Source: Pseudomonas paraeruginosa PA7
Lineage (GTDB): Bacteria; Pseudomonadota; Gammaproteobacteria; Pseudomonadales; Pseudomonadaceae
Direction: 5' to 3'
NCBI RefSeq assembly: GCF_000017205.1
Contig: NC_009656.1
Coordinates: 4,282,001-4,346,000 of the forward strand
DNA length: 64,000 nucleotides
Under the pieces are notes generated by a model. The model was not told the origin of the DNA and did no database searches. It saw nothing but the letters and a program-made list of their open reading frames with translations. Positions 34,150-42,439 of this stretch are shown one piece after another. Numbering within the stretch: position 1 is the stretch's first letter; each line of letters starts with the position of its first letter. A program made the translations under genes and the position numbers.

Positions 34150-35064
34150 ATGAGTCTGCGCCTTGAAGACATACAGGCCTTCCTCAACGTGGTCGAGCTG
34201 GGCAGCATCAGCGCCGCCGCCGAACGCATGAGCCTGTCCAAGTCCGTGATCAGCAAACGCGTCAGCGACCTCGAGCGCCACCTGGGCGTGCGCCTGCTCT
34301 ACCGCTCGACGCGCAACGTCGAGCCGACCGAGGCCGGCGGCTTCTTCTACAAGTCGGCCAAGGCTTCGGTGCAGGACCTGAACAACGCAGCGGAAAGCGT
34401 GGCCCTGCGCGAGAACGACCTGTGCGGGGAACTGCGGGTGATGGCGCCGATGAGTTTCGGCACGCTCTGGCTGGGCCCGCTGGTGATGGAGTTCATGGCA
34501 CGCAACCCGCGCCTGGAGGTGGTGCTGCAGCTGGACGACCGGATCATCGACTTCGAGAAGGAAGGCTACGACCTGGCGATCCGCATCACCCGCCTGCAGG
34601 ACAGCTCGCTGATCGCCCGCCAGCTCGGCACCAGCCGCCGGGTGGTGTGCTGCAGTCCGGAATACCTGGAGCGGCACGGCGCGCTGCAGCGCCTCGAGGA
34701 CATCCTCTGCCATCCCTGCATCGGCTACAGCCACAATACCCCGTCGCAGCTGTGGAGCTTCGAACCGCGGGTGGCCGGCGAACCGGCGCGGATGATCACC
34801 CCGCGCGGACGCTTCAACACCAACAACGGCCAGACCATGCGCGACGCCGCGGTGCGCGGTCTGGGCCTGGCGATCCTGCCGCTGTTCATCGTCGCCGAGG
34901 ACCTCGCCGCCGGCCGCCTGGTGGAGGCCCTGCCCGAGGAGCGGCCGCTGGACGACCTGATCTACGCCATGTACTCGCGGGCGGCGACCCTGTCGCCGAA
35001 GGTCAGGCTGTTCGTCCAGTTTCTCCAGCAGGCGCTCAATGCGCCGCCGTGGGGCGTGCGCTGA
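34150..35064 (+). CDS. LysR-family transcriptional regulator
   Basis: The 304-residue regulator has an N-terminal HTH (FLNVVELGSISAAAERMSLSKSVISKRVSDLERHLG) and a CrgA/DsdC-like substrate domain (LRVMAPMSFGTLWLGPLV, LAIRITRLQDSSLIARQLG). The ATG at 34150 begins the conserved region; upstream sequence is intergenic. It is divergent from the YcaC-like gene and probably controls it. Convergent with the O-methyltransferase gene, seven bases apart. Confidence 0.88.
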   Translation: MSLRLEDIQAFLNVVELGSISAAAERMSLSKSVISKRVSDLERHLGVRLLYRSTRNVEPTEAGGFFYKSAKASVQDLNNAAESVALRENDLCGELRVMAPMSFGTLWLGPLVMEFMARNPRLEVVLQLDDRIIDFEKEGYDLAIRITRLQDSSLIARQLGTSRRVVCCSPEYLERHGALQRLEDILCHPCIGYSHNTPSQLWSFEPRVAGEPARMITPRGRFNTNNGQTMRDAAVRGLGLAILPLFIVAEDLAAGRLVEALPEERPLDDLIYAMYSRAATLSPKVRLFVQFLQQALNAPPWGVR

Positions 35065-35071
35065 GCGTCGC

Positions 35072-35734
35072 TCAGCGCTTGCGGCAGACGCTCAGGCCGT
35101 CGCCGATCGGCAGCAGCGAGTAGTCCACCCGCGCGTCGTTCTTCAGCGCCAGGTTGAGCTGCTGGATGCCGCGGGTATCCGCACTCTTCGGCTGCGCCTC
35201 GAGCACCCGCCCGCTCCACAGCACGTTGTCGAAGAGCACCAGCCCACCCGGGCGCACCAGCGCCAGCGCGGCCTCCAGGTATTCGGGATAGTTGGCCTTG
35301 TCGGCGTCGATGAAGGCCAGGTCGAATTGCCCGGCCTTGCCCTCGTCGAGCAGCGCGCGCAGGGTTTCCAGGGCGGGCCCGAGGCGCAGTTCGATGCGCT
35401 CCTCGACAGCGGCCTCGCGCCAGTAGCGGCGCGCGGTGAGATGGTAGTCGCCGGGCAGGTCGCAGCAGGTCAGGCGCCCCTGTTCGCCCAGGGCGGTGGC
35501 CATGCACAGCGCGCTGTAGCCGGTGAAGGTGCCGACCTCCAGCGCCCGCCGAGCGCCGATCAAGGTGAGCAGCAGGGCGATGAACTGGCCTTGCTCGGGA
35601 GCGATCTGCCAACGCGCGTTGGGCAGTCTCGCGGTCTCCTCGCGCAGACGGGTCATCAGCGGGGTTTCCCGCAGCGAGACGTCGAGCAGGTAGCGGTACA
35701 GGTTGTCGTCGAGGTTGAGGGTGCGGGTGGTCAT
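35072..35734 (-). CDS. SAM-dependent O-methyltransferase (caffeoyl-CoA OMT type)
   Basis: The 220-residue class I methyltransferase of the OMT3 family has the SAM motif RALEVGTFTGYSALCMA near residue 65, the acidic IDADKANYPEYLE segment (metal-binding Asp), and DNVLWSGRVLE. N-terminal MTRLREETARLP is typical of the family. The acceptor is probably a catechol or similar, not determined here. It follows two NlpC/P60 genes on the same strand but is separated from them by 14 bases, so cotranscription is possible. Confidence 0.88.
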   Translation of the reverse strand: MTTRTLNLDDNLYRYLLDVSLRETPLMTRLREETARLPNARWQIAPEQGQFIALLLTLIGARRALEVGTFTGYSALCMATALGEQGRLTCCDLPGDYHLTARRYWREAAVEERIELRLGPALETLRALLDEGKAGQFDLAFIDADKANYPEYLEAALALVRPGGLVLFDNVLWSGRVLEAQPKSADTRGIQQLNLALKNDARVDYSLLPIGDGLSVCRKR

Positions 35735-35748
35735 GCGCCCTCCTCGCC

Positions 35749-36282
35749 TCAGGGCATCCGCGCCAGCGGCGAAGGGCCGACCAGCACGCGCTTGGCGTCT
35801 AGGTAGGCGCGCTGCCAGTAGCTATTCTGCAGGCTGTCCAGGCGTACCGTGCCGCCGGTGCGTGGCGCGTGCACGAAGCGGCCCTCGCCGACGTAGATCC
35901 CGGCATGGCTGACCGTGCGTCCGCCGGAGGTGGCGAAGAACACCAGGTCGCCGGTCTGCAGGGCCTGCACCGGCACGCTGGGAGCGCGCATGGAGATCAT
36001 CTCACGGGTCGAGCGCGGCAGCTTGATGCCGGTCATGTCGCGGTAGACGAAGTTGATCAGGCCGCTGCAATCGAAGCCCGAATCGGGCGTGTTGCCGCCC
36101 CAGCGGTAGGGCGTACCCACCAGGCCGAGGGCGCGGAACAATACATCGTCGGCGGCGGGGGAGAAATTCGTCGCCGGACGGAACACGACCTGTTTGGCGG
36201 GCGCGGGAGGCGGCGCTTTGCTGGCGCAGGCGGTAAGCAGCGCAGCAAAGGCGAGGAGCGAGAATCGAGCCAGTGCGTGCAT
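35749..36282 (-). CDS. NlpC/P60-family lipoprotein (copy A)
   Basis: The 177-residue predicted lipoprotein has lipobox FAALLTAC (Cys at about residue 20) and a C-terminal NlpC/P60 domain: GTPYRWGGNTPDSGFDCSGLINFVY gives the catalytic Cys, VSHAGIYVG the His, and FVHAPRTGG the third polar residue. Such enzymes cut peptide cross-links of murein (MepS/Spr-like endopeptidases). It is the downstream member of a tandem pair with copy B; both look full length. The ATG at 36282 follows AAGGCTTTC. Confidence 0.88.
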   Translation of the reverse strand: MHALARFSLLAFAALLTACASKAPPPAPAKQVVFRPATNFSPAADDVLFRALGLVGTPYRWGGNTPDSGFDCSGLINFVYRDMTGIKLPRSTREMISMRAPSVPVQALQTGDLVFFATSGGRTVSHAGIYVGEGRFVHAPRTGGTVRLDSLQNSYWQRAYLDAKRVLVGPSPLARMP

Positions 36283-36343
36283 AGTGAAAGCCTTCCTGGT
36301 ACGGAATGCCTTCACTTTGCTACGACAAAGAGTTAAACGCAAT

Positions 36344-36364
36344 ACTTAAAGTAAAACTTTAAGT
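36344..36364. promoter_or_regulatory. AT-rich 9-bp inverted repeat between the two NlpC/P60 genes
   Basis: ACTTAAAGT (36344-36352) and ACTTTAAGT (36356-36364) are perfect complements across AAA. The repeat adjoins the copy B stop codon and lies about 62 bases upstream of copy A. With its AT stem it is more likely an operator or promoter element than a terminator. Confidence 0.45.
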
Positions 36365-36976
36365 TTAGCGCTTGCTGGTCAGGGTGTCCTTGTAGCCAGG
36401 CTCGAGCACCCGCTTGGCTTCCATGTAGCTCAGGCTCCAGTAGCTGGAGTCCAGGCTGTCCACCCGCACCCCGCCGCTGCGACGGCTGGCGGAATGGATG
36501 AACTGGCCGTCGCCGATGTAGATGCCGGCGTGGCTGACGCGGCCACGGCCACGGTTGTTGAAGAACAGCAGGTCGCCGGGCTGCAACTCGTCCTTGGAGA
36601 CCAGCGGCACGTCCATATCGATGAGTTCGCGGGTGGAGCGCGGCAGCTTGATGCCGGCCTCCTCGCGGAACAGGTAGCCGACGAAGCCGCTGCAATCGAA
36701 GCCTTTCGCCGTCGTGCCGCCGAAGCGGTACGGCGTACCGATCAGCTCGAAAGCGCGCTCGAGGATGCTGGACGCCAGCGCAGGCGTACCAGCCGATGAA
36801 TTGTCCGCCCCTTCGTCCTCAACATTCTGCCAAGCGATCACGTCGCGTTCGACGTCGATGCTGCTCTTGGCTGCGGCCGGCTCTTTGGCGACCTGCGGCT
36901 CCGGCGAATGGCTGGCGCATGCGGCCAGCAACAGAACGAAACTCATGGGCACGAGGGGTGCTAAGCGTTTAAGCAT
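36365..36976 (-). CDS. NlpC/P60-family lipoprotein (copy B)
   Basis: The 203-residue predicted lipoprotein has lipobox VLLLAAC and a linker of ~60 residues (AAAKSSIDVERDVIAW) that copy A lacks. The C-terminal NlpC/P60 domain has the Cys motif TAKGFDCSGFVGYLF, the His motif VSHAGIYIG, and FIHSASRRSGG. Probable murein DL-endopeptidase. I chose the ATG at 36976 (MLKRL). A GTG two codons upstream is possible. Copies A and B share the domain order and probably arose by duplication. Confidence 0.88.
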   Translation of the reverse strand: MLKRLAPLVPMSFVLLLAACASHSPEPQVAKEPAAAKSSIDVERDVIAWQNVEDEGADNSSAGTPALASSILERAFELIGTPYRFGGTTAKGFDCSGFVGYLFREEAGIKLPRSTRELIDMDVPLVSKDELQPGDLLFFNNRGRGRVSHAGIYIGDGQFIHSASRRSGGVRVDSLDSSYWSLSYMEAKRVLEPGYKDTLTSKR

Positions 36977-37047
36977 GGGCACGACCGTGTCTCATTAGTT
37001 TTACTAGCGGGCTAATTTGCCCTCTCGATCAAACCTATGCAAGTTTT

Positions 37048-37818
37048 TTATCGATAAATGTGACTCAGCACCTGCGGCATGATGTCTAAGGCTCGTCCTG
37101 TCATTTTCACATCGACCCGCCCGCTGAGGTCGGTGGTGCCGGGATTCACCTCCGCGGTGAAGCCTCCCGCCTGGCGCGTGCGCAGCACCGGCTCGACGAT
37201 ATAGGGGAAGCTCGCGGTGGTCCCCACCACCAGCACCGCCTCGAAGCCCTTGCGCAATTCGCGGTACAGGGCGTCGATCGCCGCCTCCGGCAGCATTTCC
37301 TCGAACAGCACCACCGGCGGCCGCAGCACGCCACCGCAGGCCGCGCAGCGCGGCGGCAACCGGCCGTGCAGATGTTCTTCCAGGCCGCCGCTCTCGGCGC
37401 CGCAGGACTGGCAGTAGAGCGGCGCCAGTTCGCCATGGATCTCGATCAGGCGTTCGACCGGCGAGCCGGCCTGGCGATGGAAGCCATCGATGTTCTGGGT
37501 CAGCACCCAGCATTCCGGCTTGCGCTTCTGCAACTCGGCGATGGCTTCGTGGCCGGCGTTGGGCCGCGCCGCCAGGCAAGCCTTGCCGAGTTCCGCGAGG
37601 TACTTCCAGCACAGCGCCGGATCGCGCCGCAGCATCGGCCCGGAGAGTGCCGCCTCGATCGGCAGGCCCTCCTCCGTGCGCCCGTTGTAGAGGCCGCCGA
37701 GGCCACGGTAGGTCGGCATCCCCGAGTCGGCGGAAAGACCGGCGCCGGTGATGACCAGGATGCGCTCGGCATGCCGCAGGGCGCGGGCGACGATGGCGAT
37801 CGGGCTGTGGCTGTCCAT
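37048..37818 (-). CDS. Sirtuin (SIR2-family) NAD-dependent protein deacylase
   Basis: The 256-residue sirtuin has the NAD-binding motif GAGLSADSGMPTYRG at residues ~25-39, TQNIDGFH, the catalytic His in EIHGELAPLYC, and a zinc ribbon of CQSC and CAAC pairs. It removes acyl groups from lysines with NAD as cosubstrate; the specificity is not given by the sequence. The gene lies 12 bases downstream of ddaR on the same strand, so it may be cotranscribed with it. It is similar in type to CobB. Confidence 0.9.
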   Translation of the reverse strand: MDSHSPIAIVARALRHAERILVITGAGLSADSGMPTYRGLGGLYNGRTEEGLPIEAALSGPMLRRDPALCWKYLAELGKACLAARPNAGHEAIAELQKRKPECWVLTQNIDGFHRQAGSPVERLIEIHGELAPLYCQSCGAESGGLEEHLHGRLPPRCAACGGVLRPPVVLFEEMLPEAAIDALYRELRKGFEAVLVVGTTASFPYIVEPVLRTRQAGGFTAEVNPGTTDLSGRVDVKMTGRALDIMPQVLSHIYR

Positions 37819-37830
37819 GGGCGGCTCCTG

Positions 37831-39231
37831 TCAGGCTGGCGGGCTGGCGGCTGGCGATAAACCCAGTCGGCGCATGCGGCCGAGCAGGGTCGTGCGCGGT
37901 ATCCGCAACCGCGCGGCGGCCCGGGAGAGATTGCCGCGTGCCTGGCGCATGGCGTCTTCTATCAGGTTGCGCTCCTGTTGCGCCAGCGCCTCGCGCAGGC
38001 CTCCGACCGCCGCGGTCTTCAGCGCGCGCGCGGCCTCGGCGACCACGGCCTCGGCGCCATCGTCGGCGAACGCCACCTCATCCAGCAGTGCGCCGCCCTC
38101 CCCGTGCAGCAGCAGGCTGCGGCGGATCACGTTTTCCAGTTGCCGGACATTGCCCGGCCAGTCGCAGGCCAGCAATTGCGCCAATGCCCGCTCGCCAAGG
38201 GCGGTGACGCGCGGGTTGAGGCTGCGCGCATCGCGCCGGACGAAGGCCCGCGCCAGCAGTTCGACATCGCCGGGACGCTCGCGCAGCGGCGGAATGCACA
38301 GGCTGCCCACGTCCAGCCGGTAATAGAGGTCCTCGCGCAGGCGTCCCTCGGCGATCGCCTGGCGCGGCGGCTGGTTGCTCGCCGCGATCAGGCGTACGTC
38401 GGCCCGCTGCGGGCTCAGGCTGCCCAGCGGCAGGTAGCTGCCATCCTGCAGCACCCGCAGCAGCTTGCTCTGCATGGCCATGGGCATGGAGTTGATCTCG
38501 TCGAGGAACAGCGTCCCGCCCTGCGCCAGGGCGAACATGCCCTTGCGGTTCTCGGCGCCGGTGAAGGCACCGCGGGTGGTGCCGAACAGCGTGCTTTCCA
38601 GCAGGGTCTCGGGGATCGCCGCACAGTTCAGGCTGATCATCGGGCCGCCGCGCCGCGGGCTTAGCGCATGGGCGCGGCGAGCGAACAGCTCCTTGCCGGT
38701 ACCGGTCTCGCCATGGACCAGCAGCGGCAGGTCGGTGGCGGCGAAGATGTCCAGGCGGCGCAATTGTCGCAGCAGGCTCGGCGCCTCGCTGAGAATGGCC
38801 GGACAGTCGCCCACGGCAGCGGGCTCGTCAGCCTCCGCCACCACCTCGCCGACCTCCATCGCGCCGACCAGCTCGCCGCCACGTCCACGCAGCGGAACCG
38901 CCCGGTGGCGGTACTGCAGCAATTCGCCGCCGGCGCCGACATAGGCCTGTACGGTATCGATGGACGGCCGCCCCTGGGCCAGGCAACGCAGCAGGGTGCT
39001 CTGCTCCGCCGCCAGCCAGGGCGCGCTCTGCAACACGTGCATGCCCAGCGCCTGTTGCGGATCGAGGCCGTCGAGCAGGCCACTGGCGCGGTTGTAGTAG
39101 ACGAAACGGCCAGCCGGATCGACCACCGTGACCGGTTGTCGCAACCCATCGAAAATCGGTGCGAGACAGCCGACCAGCCAGGCCAGCTCGTCGCTTCGCG
39201 TTGAATTCGTCGGTTTTTCGACAAGTGCCAT
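37831..39231 (-). CDS. ddaR: DdaR, sigma-54-dependent activator of the dimethylarginine catabolic genes
   Basis: The 466-residue activator has an N-terminal PAS sensor (VTVVDPAGRFVYYNRASG), an AAA+ domain with Walker A GETGTGKE, the sigma-54-contact motif GAFTGA (in TTRGAFTGAENRKG), Walker B LFLDEI, and a C-terminal Fis-type HTH (NLSRAAARLRIPRTTLLGRM). It is divergent from ddaH, and a matching -24/-12 promoter lies upstream of ddaH. PAS-domain sensing of a methylarginine is inferred from the pathway. I chose the ATG at 39231, where the conserved region begins. Confidence 0.88.
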   Translation of the reverse strand: MALVEKPTNSTRSDELAWLVGCLAPIFDGLRQPVTVVDPAGRFVYYNRASGLLDGLDPQQALGMHVLQSAPWLAAEQSTLLRCLAQGRPSIDTVQAYVGAGGELLQYRHRAVPLRGRGGELVGAMEVGEVVAEADEPAAVGDCPAILSEAPSLLRQLRRLDIFAATDLPLLVHGETGTGKELFARRAHALSPRRGGPMISLNCAAIPETLLESTLFGTTRGAFTGAENRKGMFALAQGGTLFLDEINSMPMAMQSKLLRVLQDGSYLPLGSLSPQRADVRLIAASNQPPRQAIAEGRLREDLYYRLDVGSLCIPPLRERPGDVELLARAFVRRDARSLNPRVTALGERALAQLLACDWPGNVRQLENVIRRSLLLHGEGGALLDEVAFADDGAEAVVAEAARALKTAAVGGLREALAQQERNLIEDAMRQARGNLSRAAARLRIPRTTLLGRMRRLGLSPAASPPA

Positions 39232-39250
39232 GCGCGCCCCCGCTTCCTGA

Positions 39251-39266
39251 TGTCGAGATATCGACA
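39251..39266. promoter_or_regulatory. Candidate DdaR upstream activating site
   Basis: TGTCGAGATATCGACA is a dyad with TGTCGA/TCGACA arms around GATA, centred about 130 bases upstream of the ddaH sigma-54 promoter and 20-35 bases from the ddaR start. This is the usual distance for an enhancer-type activator site. Assignment to DdaR is inference. Confidence 0.55.
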
Positions 39267-39387
39267 GATGTCCCATGATCGACCATCCGCGGCTTCCGGT
39301 CCTTGGTCCGGATCAACGAATCCACCGCAAAGCCAGGGAAATCTTCCGATTTATCAAGGTTTTCCCGCACGAAACCCTCGCCGTCCC

Positions 39388-39403
39388 TGGCGCGCGGCTT
39401 GCA
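39388..39403 (+). promoter_or_regulatory. Sigma-54 promoter of ddaH
   Basis: TGGCGCGCGGCTTGCA fits the -24/-12 consensus TGGCAC-N5-TTGCA, with GG and GC separated by exactly ten bases. It lies 35 bases before the ddaH start codon and matches the sigma-54 activator DdaR encoded divergently. Confidence 0.8.
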
Positions 39404-39437
39404 ACGATCACCTCGTCCCAACACGAGGAAAACCATC

Positions 39438-40202
39438 ATGTTCAAGCACATCATCGCCCGCACCCCCGCCCGCAGCCTGGTCGACGGCCTGACCTCCAGC
39501 CACCTCGGCAAGCCGGACCACGCCAAGGCCCTGGAGCAGCACAACGCCTACATCCGTGCCTTGCAGACCTGCGACGTGGACATCACCCTGCTGCCGCCGG
39601 ACGAACGCTTCCCCGACTCGGTGTTCGTCGAGGATCCGGTGCTCTGCACCCGGCGCTGCGCCATCATCACCCGCCCCGGCGCGGAGTCCCGGCGCGGCGA
39701 GACCGAGATCATCGAAGAGACCATCCAGCGCTTCTACCCGGGCAAGGTCGAGCGCATCGAGGCGCCCGGCACGGTGGAGGCCGGCGACATCATGATGGTC
39801 GGCGAGCATTTCTACATCGGCGAATCGGCGCGCACCAACGCCGAAGGCGCCCGGCAGATGATCGCGATCCTCGAGAAACACGGCCTCAGCGGCTCGGTGG
39901 TACGCCTGGAGAAAGTCCTGCACCTGAAGACCGGGCTCGCCTACCTGGAGCACGACAACCTGCTGGCCGCCGGCGAGTTCGTCGACAAGCCGGAGTTCCA
40001 GCGCTTCAACATCATCGAGATCCCCGAAGAGGAGGCCTACGCCGCCAACTGCATCTGGGTCAACGAGCGGGTGATCATGCCCGCCGGCTATCCCCGGACC
40101 CACGAGAAGATCGCCCGCCTCGGCTACCGGGTGATCGAGGTCGACACCTCCGAGTACCGCAAGATCGACGGCGGCGTCAGCTGCATGTCGCTGCGCTTCT
40201 GA
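39438..40202 (+). CDS. ddaH: DdaH, N(G),N(G)-dimethylarginine dimethylaminohydrolase
   Basis: Hydrolyses asymmetric dimethylarginine or monomethylarginine to citrulline and a methylamine. The 254-residue product has the catalytic His in GEHFYIGESARTN, acidic substrate contacts in VFVEDPVLCTRRCAI, and the nucleophile Cys in DGGVSCMSL near the C-terminus (about residue 249). GGAAAACC precedes the ATG. It is transcribed from the sigma-54 promoter at 39388, and the APC permease follows 99 bases downstream, suggesting a catabolic operon. Confidence 0.95.
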   Translation: MFKHIIARTPARSLVDGLTSSHLGKPDHAKALEQHNAYIRALQTCDVDITLLPPDERFPDSVFVEDPVLCTRRCAIITRPGAESRRGETEIIEETIQRFYPGKVERIEAPGTVEAGDIMMVGEHFYIGESARTNAEGARQMIAILEKHGLSGSVVRLEKVLHLKTGLAYLEHDNLLAAGEFVDKPEFQRFNIIEIPEEEAYAANCIWVNERVIMPAGYPRTHEKIARLGYRVIEVDTSEYRKIDGGVSCMSLRF

Positions 40203-40247
40203 CCTCGCCCAACGGCGGCGGGCACCTGCTTGCCGTCCCTTGTCGCC

Positions 40248-40266
40248 CGCGCCAGGGCCTGGCGCG
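40248..40266 (+). other. Intercistronic hairpin between ddaH and the permease gene
   Basis: CGCGCCAG pairs with CTGGCGCG across GGC, in the 99-base gap. There is no T-run. It may adjust the relative expression of ddaH and the permease. Confidence 0.5.
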
Positions 40267-40301
40267 GTGCGACCTACCGGATGCAGTTTCGGAGGTGTCA
40301 C

Positions 40302-41720
40302 ATGCCGGATTCGGACAAGGGCAAACTGGGCTTGCCGGCGCTGACCGCGCTGGTGGTGGGTGGGATCATCGGCAGCGGCATCTTCAGCCTGCCGCAGAAC
40401 ATGGCCGAGGGTGCCGGCGCCGGCGCGATCCTGATCGCCTGGGCGATCACCTTCGTCGGCATGCTGACCCTGACGCGGATCTTCCAGTGGCTGTCGACCA
40501 CCCGTCCCGAACTCGACGACGGCGTCTACGGCTATGCCCGCGAGGGTTTCGGCGAGTACCTGGGTTTCAACGCCGCCTGGGGCTACTGGATTTCCGCCTG
40601 GGTCGGCAACGCCGGCTACCTGGTGGTGCTGTTCAGCGCCCTCGGCTCGTTCGGCGCTCTGGCCTTCTTCGGCGACGGCACCACCTGGCCGGCGCTGCTC
40701 GGCGAACTGGCGGTGCTGTGGCTGATGCACGCCTTCGTCCTCCACGGCGTGCACAACGCGGCGATCACCAACGCCATCGTGACCCTCGCCAAGGTGGTGC
40801 CGATCGCCCTGTTCATCCTCTGCGTGGCCCTGGCCTTCCGCATCGAGACCTTCCACCTGGACTTCTGGGGCAGCCCGGCGCTGGGCAGCGTCACCCGCCA
40901 GGTGGAAACCACCATGCTCTACACCGTCTGGGTATTCCTCGGCATCGAGAGCGCCACGGTCTATGCCAGCCACGCGCGGCGCGCGGCCGACGTCAGCCGC
41001 GCCACCCTGCTCGGTTTCGTGGTCACCCTGCTGTTGCTGGTCTGCGTCTCGGTACTCTCGCTGGGGGTGGTGCCGCAGCATGAACTGGCGCAGATGAAGA
41101 ACCCGTCCATGGCCCAGGTGATGGCCGCCGCGGTGGGCCCCTGGGGTGCCACGCTGATCAACGTCGGGCTGGTCGTCTCGGTCGGCGGGGCGCTGCTGGC
41201 CTGGACCATGCTGGCGGTGGAAATGCTCTACCTGGCCAGCCGCGGCGCCAACCACACCGCCCCGGCGCTGTTCGGTCGCACCAACGCGGTGGATACCCCG
41301 GCGCCGGCGCTGTGGTTGACCAACACGCTGATCTCGGCGTTGCTACTGGTGGCCTTCCTCAACGCCTCCGGCTACAACGCGCTGATCCAGCTGGCCACTT
41401 CGATGGCGCTGATCCCCTACCTGCTCTGCGCCGGCTTCTGCCTGAAGCTGGTGACGCGCCGGCCGCGCCCGGGGGCACTGCTGGCGCTGGCAGCACTGGG
41501 GACGCTCTATGGGGTCTGGCTGATCTACGCCGCCGGCCTGAAATACCTGCTGCTGTCGATGATCCTCTACGCGCCGGGCCTCGGCTTCTTCCTCCATGCC
41601 CGTCGCCAGCGCGGCCTGCCGGCGTTCGGCAACCCCGCCGAGGGCGCCGTCGCGACGCTGGTGCTGGTGCTCGCGCTGGCGGCGCTGTGGATGATCGGCA
41701 GCGGTCGGCTGAGCCTCTAG
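40302..41720 (+). CDS. APC-family amino acid permease (arginine/ornithine antiporter type)
   Basis: The 472-residue membrane protein has about 12 hydrophobic helices. The N-terminal motif VVGGIIGSGIFSLPQNMAEGAG and the later VFLGIESATVYASHAR are typical of the basic amino acid/polyamine antiporter (ArcD/AdiC) branch. GGAGG precedes the ATG at 40302. The position after ddaH suggests transport of methylarginine, citrulline or ornithine in this pathway, but the substrate is inferred only. Confidence 0.85.
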   Translation: MPDSDKGKLGLPALTALVVGGIIGSGIFSLPQNMAEGAGAGAILIAWAITFVGMLTLTRIFQWLSTTRPELDDGVYGYAREGFGEYLGFNAAWGYWISAWVGNAGYLVVLFSALGSFGALAFFGDGTTWPALLGELAVLWLMHAFVLHGVHNAAITNAIVTLAKVVPIALFILCVALAFRIETFHLDFWGSPALGSVTRQVETTMLYTVWVFLGIESATVYASHARRAADVSRATLLGFVVTLLLLVCVSVLSLGVVPQHELAQMKNPSMAQVMAAAVGPWGATLINVGLVVSVGGALLAWTMLAVEMLYLASRGANHTAPALFGRTNAVDTPAPALWLTNTLISALLLVAFLNASGYNALIQLATSMALIPYLLCAGFCLKLVTRRPRPGALLALAALGTLYGVWLIYAAGLKYLLLSMILYAPGLGFFLHARRQRGLPAFGNPAEGAVATLVLVLALAALWMIGSGRLSL

Positions 41721-41721
41721 C

Positions 41722-42393
41722 TCAGTGGTTGACGGTATGCGCCAGCATCACCGACAGCTGGCACAGCGGCCGCCTGCTCTCCTCGCGCCACTGGTTGAAG
41801 GCGGCCTGCACGGCGGCCAGGTCCTTGAGGCTGGTGGGCGGCTTGTCGATGATTTCCTGGGCCTTCAGCGCGGCGACCATGTCGTCGGTGGGAATGAAGG
41901 TGTCCTTGCCGGCCATTCGCAGGAAACGCGGCGCCGACAAACCGCCGAGCTGGTTGCCGCGTTTGGTCAGCAGCTTCCACAGGCCGACGATGTCGGTTTC
42001 CGGCCAGTCGGCGAGCAGGTTGCCGAAGCTGCCATGTTCGCGGGCCAGGTCGAGCACCATCTGCGCGTTGCGCGGCACGCTCTTGAGCTTGCCCAGGTGG
42101 CGGATCAGGCGGGCATCCTGCATCAGCCGCTCGAGATGCTCGGCGCTCATCAGCACGACCTTCTGCGGATCGAAGCCGAAGAACACCTCCTCGAAGGCCG
42201 GCCACTTGGCGTCCACCAGGCTGTGCTTGAGGCCGGCGCGGAAGATCCGCAGGCTGATCAGCGACAGGTAGCGGTCGTCGCCCACCGCGCGCAGCTCGGC
42301 GGCGCTCTTCGGCTGCGGCAGGCGCGCCTCCAGGGCCGCCCTGGAACCAAAGCGGTTCAGGCAGTATTCGTACATCCAGGCGTAGTCGCGCAT
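41722..42393 (-). CDS. Degenerate DNA-3-methyladenine glycosylase I (TAG)-family protein
   Basis: The 223-residue protein has the TAG-fold core: DDRYLSLISLRIFRAGLKH, then AFEEVFFGFDPQKV and RLMQDARLIRHLGKLKSVPRNA. It lacks the usual N-terminal zinc-ligand segment (RCxW and DPLY), and the catalytic Glu and Trp of the LEGFQAGLSW segment are replaced by Arg and non-Trp residues. It is therefore unlikely to act as a standard TAG enzyme; it could bind DNA or have a new activity. It is convergent with the permease gene and transcribed leftward with ttcA upstream (47 bases). Confidence 0.7.
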   Translation of the reverse strand: MRDYAWMYEYCLNRFGSRAALEARLPQPKSAAELRAVGDDRYLSLISLRIFRAGLKHSLVDAKWPAFEEVFFGFDPQKVVLMSAEHLERLMQDARLIRHLGKLKSVPRNAQMVLDLAREHGSFGNLLADWPETDIVGLWKLLTKRGNQLGGLSAPRFLRMAGKDTFIPTDDMVAALKAQEIIDKPPTSLKDLAAVQAAFNQWREESRRPLCQLSVMLAHTVNH

Positions 42394-42439
42394 CGGAACT
42401 CCTTGCAGACCGGGGAGAAGAACTGACCGGCGGCGCGGC

